This document shows positions 13,057 to 17,713 of a stretch of DNA of 17,713 bases, one piece after another. The DNA lies in assembly GCA_964596405.1 (NCBI GenBank), contig CAZQSS010000017.1, positions 1-17,713 on the forward strand. Reading direction: 5' to 3'. Position 1 is the first letter of the stretch; every line of letters begins with the position of its first letter. Under the pieces are notes generated by a model, which saw nothing but the letters and a program-made list of their open reading frames with translations, was not told the DNA's origin and made no database searches. Source of the DNA: CAZQSS01 sp964596405. GTDB lineage: Bacteria > Patescibacteriota > Patescibacteriia > Magasanikbacterales > UBA10003. Position numbers and translations under genes: made by a program.

Positions 13057-13566
13057 ATGAAAATAATCCTACTCATGGCCATCACGGCCGACGGCAAAAT
13101 TGCCAAGACTGCCGACCAACCGGCTACCTGGACAAGCGCGGCCGACAAAAAAATCTTTGTGGCAGAGACAAAAAAAGCCGGCGTGATTGTGATGGGCGAG
13201 ACAACTTATAACACCATCGGCAAGGCTCTCTCCGAGCGGCTTAATATTGTCATGAGCCTGGAGCCGGACAAACGCAAAAATGTGCCGGGTGTTTTGGAAT
13301 ATACCAATAAGCCCCCCCAAGAATTACTTAAAGATTTAGAAAAACGCGGCTACGCTACGGTGATTTTGGGCGGCGGCGCCACTATCAACGGCCTTTTCTT
13401 AAAAGAATCTTTAATTGATGAAATCTGGCTGACCGTGGAACCAAAAATTTTTGGCGAAGGGTTGTCTCTTTTCCACGGCGCCGACGTTAACCTGGATTTG
13501 GAACTACTGGAAACCAAACAACTGGACAAAAACGTCCTCCAATTAAGATATAAAGTTAAAAAATGA
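13057..13566 (+). CDS. DHFR/RibD-fold reductase, likely dihydrofolate reductase role
   Basis: The 169-residue protein has the DHFR/RibD-C NADPH-binding fold. MAITADGKIAK is RibD-like at the N terminus. VIVMGETTYNTIGKALSERLNIVMS mirrors the DHFR cofactor segment (MGRxTxxSIG...RxNIVxS). VILGGGATINGLFLKESLIDEIWLTVEPKIFGEG is the glycine-rich motif and beta-hairpin shared with both. The classical DHFR Trp-Asp substrate motif is not evident. Placement 3 nt after thyA argues that it reduces dihydrofolate made by ThyA, but RibD-type reductase activity cannot be excluded. No SD. Family B copy 1 follows, only 6 nt after its stop. Confidence 0.8.
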   Translation: MKIILLMAITADGKIAKTADQPATWTSAADKKIFVAETKKAGVIVMGETTYNTIGKALSERLNIVMSLEPDKRKNVPGVLEYTNKPPQELLKDLEKRGYATVILGGGATINGLFLKESLIDEIWLTVEPKIFGEGLSLFHGADVNLDLELLETKQLDKNVLQLRYKVKK

Positions 13567-13572
13567 TTTTAT

Positions 13573-13713
13573 GCCCAGTAATACAACCCCGCAAGTTTCG
13601 CTTCGCGAAACACAAGGGTTGATTGCTTTTGCTGGGTTATCAAAATTAACAAGATTAAATAATTTAATTTACGTCCCCGAGCGATAAAATCATGCGGGGT
13701 TGATATACTGGGT
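13573..13713 (+). repeat. Family B structured element, copy 1, between reductase gene and tmk
   Basis: A 141-bp element opens with GCCCAGTAATACAACCCCGC and ends CATGCGGGGTTGATATACTG then GGTA, its inverted partner. Inside are the apical hairpin GTTTCGC-TTC-GCGAAAC (13595-13611), a GGGTTGAT...CTGGGTTAT motif (13616-13638) that can also pair with the left end (CAACCC/GGGTTG, CCCAG/CTGGG), an AT-rich linker, and a local CCCCGAG...CATGCGGGG hairpin. The tmk ATG follows directly. The right end includes TGATATACT, an extended -10-like sequence 4 nt before ATG. A structured cis-RNA or a promoter-bearing miniature mobile element would both fit. Confidence 0.65.
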
Positions 13714-14424
13714 ATGTTTATCGTTATTGATGGCGCCGACGGAACCGGCAAAAGCACAGTCCTCAATACTTGGGAAGATTTTCTTAAACAAGAAGGCTAC
13801 TCTCTTTTTTCATTAAAAAACTTTTGGAAAGAAAACAACGCTCACCCCGATGAAGCTGAATGGGAAAAATCCGACGTTATTATTTCGGCCGAACCGACCT
13901 ATGCTCCCATGGGCCGGATTATCCGCGAAGAACTGATCCGAGAAAGCGATGTTGCTTATCCACCCGAGGCGATTGCCCAGGCATTTTCATTGGATCGGCT
14001 TATCCTCTATCACAAAGTTATCTTGCCGGCGCTCAAAGCCAAAAAAATAATTATCCAGGACCGCAGCGTCACCACTTCTTTGGTTTACCAGGCGGTCCAA
14101 AGCGCGGCTCTGACTCTTGATCGGCTGGCCGGTTTACCCGGCAACCAACTGGCACTGGAACACGCGCCCGATTATTTGATCGTTTTGGAGTTGCCGGTTG
14201 AAAAAGCCATGGAAAGACTCCAGGGGCGCGACACTAAAAAAGACAATGCCATCTTTGAACATCCGGAAATCATCAAAAAAAACATGCGGGCTTTTCACAA
14301 TCCCGATTTTTGCCGCCGGCTGGAACAAAAGGGCGTCCAAATCATCTATTTTGATACTTCGGACAAAATTGATATAATGAGAGAGAAGGCTCTTAATTTA
14401 TTTAAAAAAATAACCAAGCTCTAA
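13714..14424 (+). CDS. tmk: Thymidylate kinase
   Basis: The 236-residue enzyme phosphorylates dTMP to dTDP. The P-loop GADGTGKST is at residues 7-15 of MFIVIDGADGTGKST. AEPTYAPMGRIIREEL is the EPTxxxxGxxIR substrate motif. IIIQDRSVTTSLVYQAV is the DRxxxSxxAYQ-like motif, and PDYLIVLELPVEKAMERLQGR precedes the lid region. The protein is a little longer than the usual 205-215 residues, mainly through an extra N-terminal insert (FLKQEGYSLFSLKNFWKENN). The ATG at 13714 is fixed by the P-loop distance. It directly abuts family B copy 1 with no SD. It completes the dCMP-to-dTDP series. Confidence 0.93.
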   Translation: MFIVIDGADGTGKSTVLNTWEDFLKQEGYSLFSLKNFWKENNAHPDEAEWEKSDVIISAEPTYAPMGRIIREELIRESDVAYPPEAIAQAFSLDRLILYHKVILPALKAKKIIIQDRSVTTSLVYQAVQSAALTLDRLAGLPGNQLALEHAPDYLIVLELPVEKAMERLQGRDTKKDNAIFEHPEIIKKNMRAFHNPDFCRRLEQKGVQIIYFDTSDKIDIMREKALNLFKKITKL

Positions 14425-14427
14425 TAT

Positions 14428-14564
14428 GCCCAGTAATACAACCCCGCAAGGTCGCCCTAGGCGACCACAAAATACAGGTTGATGTTTCTAGGGCTATCGA
14501 GGCTAAAAAATAATTTAATTTATATCCCCAAGTGATGAAATCATGCGGGGTTGATATACTGGGT
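14428..14564 (+). repeat. Family B structured element, copy 2, between tmk and membrane protein gene
   Basis: A 137-bp copy has the same left (GCCCAGTAATACAACCCCGC) and right (CATGCGGGGTTGATATACTG then GGTA) ends. Its apical hairpin is GGTCGCC-CTA-GGCGACC (14450-14466), different in sequence from copy 1 but again a perfect 7-bp stem. The inner GGTTGAT and CTATC motifs, AATAATTTAATTTA linker and CCCC...GATGAAATCATGCGGGG hairpin are conserved. The next base is the A of the downstream ATG (14565). Confidence 0.65.
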
Positions 14565-15296
14565 ATGCTTATTCAACCCGTGGAAATCTTTCGAAAGTCG
14601 TGGAATATCTTCAAAACCAACTGGCTGGCCTTTTCTAAAATCACCCTTTGGCTTATTTTGCCGGCGGTACTTTTGGGTCTTTTAAACTTTTTTGACCAAA
14701 AAACCGACCTAGCTTTTATCAACCGCTCGGTGGCCGTTTACCTGGCGCTGACCACTTTAAGTTTTATTATCAGCTTGTGGGTTGACATTGTTTTGATCAA
14801 AATGATCTGGCACGCCCTGGAACAAAAACCGCTGGAAATTAAAGTGTTACAGACCGAAGCCTGGCGCGATACCACCTCTTATCTTTGGATCCGAGTTCTG
14901 GTCGGTTTGATTGTTATCCTCGGTTTGGTTATTTTTGTTGTGCCGGGCGTGATTTTTCGAGTCTGGTTTGCTTTGGCCGGCTATATTTTTGTTTTGGAAG
15001 GCACTCGCGGCTATGACGCGCTGAAAAAAAGCCGCGCCCTGGTGGAAGGTCGCTTTTGGTCGGTCGTTTGGCGCTGGACTGTCCCTTTCTTTTTGCTTTA
15101 TCTGATTCTGGCGGTGGTGGTTATGATTGTCGCTTACCCCATCAGCCTTTTGGTTCAGGCTAATATATTTGATTGGCAAAACCAACCCTGGTGGTTTAGT
15201 TTCTGGGTTTCTTTAATCGGTGTCATCAGCCTGCCACTTTACCATGGCTTTGGCATCATCATTTATAAAAATCTTAAAGAAAACCCCAAGGCTTAA
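14565..15296 (+). CDS. Polytopic membrane protein of unknown function
   Basis: The product of about 243 residues has roughly six membrane segments: around residues 23-40, 58-83, 105-132 (long, with IVILGLVIFVVPGVIFRVW), 165-190 and 206-230, plus a shorter one. LEGTRGYDALKKSRALVEGRFW is a conserved-looking loop seen in the broad YciC/DUF-type bacterial integral membrane family, where a membrane bundle is followed by GxxALxxSxxLxxGxxW. The function is unknown. The start at 14565 is preferred over the GTG at 14532. The earlier codons lie inside family B copy 2, while 14565 is the exact position equivalent to the tmk start. It is followed by gatB after 5 nt, so the pair is probably one operon. 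Confidence 0.72.
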   Translation: MLIQPVEIFRKSWNIFKTNWLAFSKITLWLILPAVLLGLLNFFDQKTDLAFINRSVAVYLALTTLSFIISLWVDIVLIKMIWHALEQKPLEIKVLQTEAWRDTTSYLWIRVLVGLIVILGLVIFVVPGVIFRVWFALAGYIFVLEGTRGYDALKKSRALVEGRFWSVVWRWTVPFFLLYLILAVVVMIVAYPISLLVQANIFDWQNQPWWFSFWVSLIGVISLPLYHGFGIIIYKNLKENPKA

Positions 15297-15301
15297 AGAC
15301 T

Positions 15302-16819
15302 ATGCAACTGGAACCGTTGATTGGGTTAGAAATTCACATTCAGCTCAAAACAAAATCCAAGATGTTTTGCGCCTGCAATAATGCCGGTGAAAATCTGCCC
15401 CCTAATACCACTATCTGCCCGGTTTGCACCGGCCAACCCGGCACTCTGCCCGTCCCCAATGACGAGGCCATTCTCGCGGCGGTCAAAACCGCCCTGCTTT
15501 TGAATGGCCGAATTAATCCGACGACCAAATTTGACCGCAAACACTATTTTTATCCGGATCTGCCCAAGGGCTATCAGATATCCCAATACGACCTGCCGAT
15601 TGCCGAGGGCGGTTTTTTAGAAATTGAAACACTGGATGAAAATCACCAGGCGATTCTTAAAAAAATCCAATTAATCCGTTTGCATTTGGAAGAAGACGCG
15701 GCCAAGAACATCCACGGTCAAGACGGCAGCACGTATGTGGACTTCAACCGCGCCGGCACGCCGCTTATTGAAATTGTCACTGAGCCGAGTATTGCCACCC
15801 CGGCCGAAGCCAAAAATTTCCTGCAGGAACTCCAAGTTTTAGCCCGCTACCTTGATATCTCTCACGCCGAGATGGAAAAAGGCCATCTGCGCTGCGATGT
15901 TAATATCTCTCTGCGGCCGGTGGGCGACAAAAAACTTTATTCCAAAACTGAAATTAAAAATCTTAATTCCTTTAAAGCGGTTGAGCGTGCCCTGGAATAC
16001 GAAATTAAACGCCAAACCAAACTTTGGGAAGAGGGCAACCCACCAAAAATTTTGGCCACGCGCGGCTGGGATGACACTAAACAGATAACCGAGGAACAAC
16101 GCGTTAAAGAAGAAGCTCAGGATTACCGCTACTTCCCCGAACCGGATATTCCGTCTTTTGCTTTAACAAAAATAGTTGAAAAAATAAAAAATCTTTTGCC
16201 CGAACTGCCGATCACCCGCCGTTACCGTTTTGTCAATGAATTCGGCCTGTCTCTGGCCGATGCTAAAATCTTAACCGTTGATCCGCGCTGGGCGCAATTT
16301 ACCGAAGAAGCCTTTAGCGAGTGCTGGGAATGGCTGGTAAGCATGCCCGAACTGGCGGGTGAAGGCACCGAAGACGAAATCATTAAAAAAAATGCCGCCA
16401 AAGTGGGTCGCCTGGTGGGCGGCTGGCTGACTTCCAAGTTGACGGGGCTCATGGCCGAAAATAAAATTGATATCCGTATTCTGAAAATCACGCCGGAAAA
16501 TTTTGCCGAATTTATCAGCCTTATCTACACCAACAAAATTAACAGCGCTAATGCCCTGCTGCTTTTGCGCGAAATGATGCAAGCCGGCGAAGATCCATCC
16601 CAGATTATGGAAGAAAAAAAACTGGGGCAAGTTGATGATCCGGATATGATAAATCGCGCCGCCGAGGAAGTAATTCGGATGAACCCGGACCAAGTGGCTC
16701 AGTATAAATCCGGCAAAATTCCAATTCTTCAGTTCCTCATCGGCAAAATGATGAAAGAAACCGAAGGCAAGATTGACCCGCAAGTAGCCAAAAAAATACT
16801 AGAAAAAAAATTGACATAA
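15302..16819 (+). CDS. gatB: Aspartyl/glutamyl-tRNA amidotransferase subunit B
   Basis: The 505-residue GatB is the kinase/transamidase subunit of GatCAB, which converts Glu-tRNA(Gln) or Asp-tRNA(Asn) to the amide forms. Signatures: IGLEIHIQLKTKSKMFC, a zinc site with CxC and CPVC (MFCACNN...TICPVCTGQPGTLP), YFYPDLPKGYQISQYD, LHLEEDAAKNIH, DFNRAGTPLIEIVTEP, KGHLRCDVNISLRP and QDYRYFPEPDIP. The C-terminal YqeY-like tRNA-binding tail is seen in VIRMNPDQVAQYKSGK and FLIGKMMKET. Length is close to normal, so it is complete. gatA and gatC are not in the window. The ATG lies 5 nt after the membrane protein stop; AAGG upstream is a weak and distant SD. Confidence 0.97.
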   Translation: MQLEPLIGLEIHIQLKTKSKMFCACNNAGENLPPNTTICPVCTGQPGTLPVPNDEAILAAVKTALLLNGRINPTTKFDRKHYFYPDLPKGYQISQYDLPIAEGGFLEIETLDENHQAILKKIQLIRLHLEEDAAKNIHGQDGSTYVDFNRAGTPLIEIVTEPSIATPAEAKNFLQELQVLARYLDISHAEMEKGHLRCDVNISLRPVGDKKLYSKTEIKNLNSFKAVERALEYEIKRQTKLWEEGNPPKILATRGWDDTKQITEEQRVKEEAQDYRYFPEPDIPSFALTKIVEKIKNLLPELPITRRYRFVNEFGLSLADAKILTVDPRWAQFTEEAFSECWEWLVSMPELAGEGTEDEIIKKNAAKVGRLVGGWLTSKLTGLMAENKIDIRILKITPENFAEFISLIYTNKINSANALLLLREMMQAGEDPSQIMEEKKLGQVDDPDMINRAAEEVIRMNPDQVAQYKSGKIPILQFLIGKMMKETEGKIDPQVAKKILEKKLT

Positions 16820-16837
16820 AGATTGGCTCTTTATGTC
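16813..16837. repeat. Perfect inverted repeat over the gatB stop codon
   Basis: GACATAAAG and CTTTATGTC pair over 9 bp around a 7-nt loop; the first arm contains the gatB TAA. No T-run follows. It overlaps the left end of a GTCATCC-type repeat (16834-16877, TGTCATCCTGAAGCC to GGCTGAAGGATC). Confidence 0.6.
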
Positions 16838-16877
16838 ATCCTGAAGCCACCCAAAGCGGCTGAAGGATCCTTTGACA
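16834..16877. repeat. Short GTCATCCTGA...GAAGGATC dispersed repeat
   Basis: TGTCATCCTGAAGCC and GGCTGAAGGATCCTTTGACA form an imperfect inverted repeat, related in design to the element at 3417-3507. Confidence 0.5.
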
Positions 16878-16878
16878 C

Positions 16879-16907
16879 AAAACCCCTCGCTTGGCGAAGG
16901 GTTTTAA
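16879..16907. terminator. Bidirectional terminator between gatB and the gene at 17488
   Basis: AAAACCCCTCGC pairs with GCGAAGGGTTTT (one mismatch) around TTG. It has T on the plus-strand side and, read on the minus strand, also ends in GGTTTTG. It separates convergent genes. Confidence 0.8.
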
Positions 16908-16909
16908 AT

Positions 16910-17488
16910 TTAAAAATCCATGGGTGGCGTGGGAGACTGGTTAATAACCGGTTCGGCGGGTGGCCTTTCTTTTGACTGACTGACATTCTCAAACACAGAA
17001 ACGCTGTGACCTGTGTCTTTAGCGCCTTTAACATCTTTTAGGACACCTTCGGCTGTCTTAGATGTATTTTCTTCTTTTTCAATTTTTTCCAACAGGCCAC
17101 GACCGCCAATACCGGTTACCCCTTCTTCTTCCAACCGGCCCTTCATTGTTCTCCTTTGCATTTTTTCTTTTTTAGCCAAATCTTCAGCGGCTTTAACTTT
17201 GGCAATATTGGCGGTGGCTTTTTGAAGCAATGTCCGTGGACCGCTAACACTAGCCTTGAGAACTCCGGCTTCTTTCAAAATATTAAAAACTTTCCCAAAT
17301 CTATCTATGGTCACATTGCCTGTGGCGGGCTTAATCAGAGTGCGTTCAACCGTCTTATAATCTTTTCTGCCCTGCTCCATTGTTTTTGCGCTCGTCACAA
17401 CCTTCTGTTTAAGCGCGCCGATCATTTTACCGCCCCTAACCGCCCCTATTTCTAAAGCCTTGCTTAAAACTCTTTTGTCTATTGGCAT
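16910..17488 (-). CDS. Small basic helical protein of unknown function
   Basis: The 192-residue product has a Lys/Arg-rich N-terminal half with helical character (MPIDKRVLSKALEIGAVRGG, then KVVTSAKTMEQGRKDYK). A hydrophobic segment, FGKVFNILKEAGVLKAS, suggests a small winged-helix-like or helical domain, followed by a charged coiled stretch (KVKAAEDLAKKEKMQRR). It ends in a proline-rich, disordered tail (PPAEPVINQSPTPPMDF). No membrane segment or catalytic motif is visible, and I do not recognise the family. SD is weak (GAG 4 nt before ATG). It has its own extended -10 promoter at 17561-17569 and shares a bidirectional terminator with gatB. Confidence 0.65.
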   Translation of the reverse strand: MPIDKRVLSKALEIGAVRGGKMIGALKQKVVTSAKTMEQGRKDYKTVERTLIKPATGNVTIDRFGKVFNILKEAGVLKASVSGPRTLLQKATANIAKVKAAEDLAKKEKMQRRTMKGRLEEEGVTGIGGRGLLEKIEKEENTSKTAEGVLKDVKGAKDTGHSVSVFENVSQSKERPPAEPVINQSPTPPMDF

Positions 17489-17560
17489 ATTCTCAATATT
17501 CTTAATCTTGGTAATTCACCATCCCTAATTCATAATTCCCCATTCCTTATTCTTAGTTCC
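17489..17560. repeat. Low-complexity leader, TAATTC/ATTCC repeats
   Basis: Imperfect repeats of CATAATTCCCCATTCC type lie between the promoter and the start at 17488. The complementary GGAATTA unit is the one found inside gyrB at 5522-5545. Confidence 0.45.
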
Positions 17561-17588
17561 ATTATACCATTTTCTTAAGGTTGACAAA
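17561..17588 (-). promoter_or_regulatory. Promoter of the gene at 17488
   Basis: On the minus strand the -10 is TATAAT (17566-17561) with TGG before it (extended -10). A TTTGTC/TTGTCA -35-like sequence lies 15-16 nt upstream. Confidence 0.65.
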
Positions 17589-17617
17589 ATGACTGCCAAA
17601 AGATAAGATTCGGATAA

Positions 17618-17713
17618 GCCCAGTAATACAACCCCGCAAGTTCTGCTCGAGCAGAACTAAAAAGAAGCGGCGGATTTAAAAACTAAGTTATCAAAAAATA
17701 AATAATCTTTACT
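17618..17713 (+). repeat. Family B structured element, copy 3, cut by the window end
   Basis: It starts GCCCAGTAATACAACCCCGC like the other two. The apical hairpin is GTTCTGC-TCGA-GCAGAAC (17640-17657), a third different sequence with a perfect 7-bp stem. GTTATCAAA and AATAAATAATC follow in the region of the AT-rich linker. The right end and any start codon beyond lie outside the window. Confidence 0.6.

Noticed and set aside
14532..14564. GTG start giving a longer membrane protein
   Set aside because: The extra 11 residues come from the family B element. The ATG at 14565 matches the tmk start position relative to the other copy.
13573..17713. Family B as a CRISPR array
   Set aside because: The copies are separated by whole genes and have no regular spacers.

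Overview
The window looks like a piece of a Patescibacteria (CPR), probably Parcubacteria-like, metagenome scaffold. The signs are tightly packed genes, often with no Shine-Dalgarno (SD) sequence, AT-rich low-complexity spacers made of short inverted repeats, a HicBA relic, a minimal pyrimidine operon, and small orphan genes among core genes. TGA is used as a normal stop (PHP gene, DHFR-like gene), so this is not the UGA=Gly code of Gracilibacteria/Absconditabacteria. The lineage is an inference; there is no rRNA or tRNA in the window. Two runs of exactly 100 N (3689-3788 and 8701-8800) are scaffold joins of unknown true length, so the order rodA side / gyrB-rpsB / rplK onwards is only as good as the scaffolding.

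Layout. 1-3688: a truncated orphan gene (minus) with a long structured leader, rodA (minus), a one-TM lineage protein (minus), an inverted-repeat element (family A copy 1) whose right end gives the -35 box of a small three-TM protein gene (plus), then two dispersed GTCATTCC-type repeats. 3789-8700: gyrB (plus), paired terminators, a minus-strand orphan gene broken by an in-frame TAG, family A copy 2, whose right end again supplies a -35 box, a hicB-like antitoxin followed by a nonsense-mutated hicA, and rpsB with a long structured leader. 8807-17713: rplK, an L1-binding-site mimic, rplA, then a compact dTTP-synthesis cluster (dCMP deaminase, P-loop nucleotide kinase, PHP phosphoesterase, thyA, DHFR/RibD-like reductase, tmk), a membrane protein, gatB, and a minus-strand helical protein of unknown function.

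How the genes work together. The cluster 10293-14424 encodes dCMP to dUMP (deaminase), dUMP to dTMP (ThyA), probable recycling of dihydrofolate (reductase) and dTMP to dTDP (Tmk). The unassigned kinase and the PHP phosphoesterase are translationally coupled into the same run. Ribosomal genes rpsB, rplK and rplA carry apparent RNA-level control regions.

Most unusual signals. (1) Family B: three copies of a structured ~140-bp element (13573, 14428, 17618). They have inverted ends and a 7-bp apical hairpin whose stem sequence differs in every copy while pairing is kept, and in two copies the right end runs directly into the start codon of an unrelated gene. (2) Family A: elements that place a TTGAC -35 box at the correct distance from a -10 box in front of two accessory genes. 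(3) Orphan genes driven by a near-identical promoter/leader cassette with a boxA-like motif and a strong SD, unlike most core genes here.
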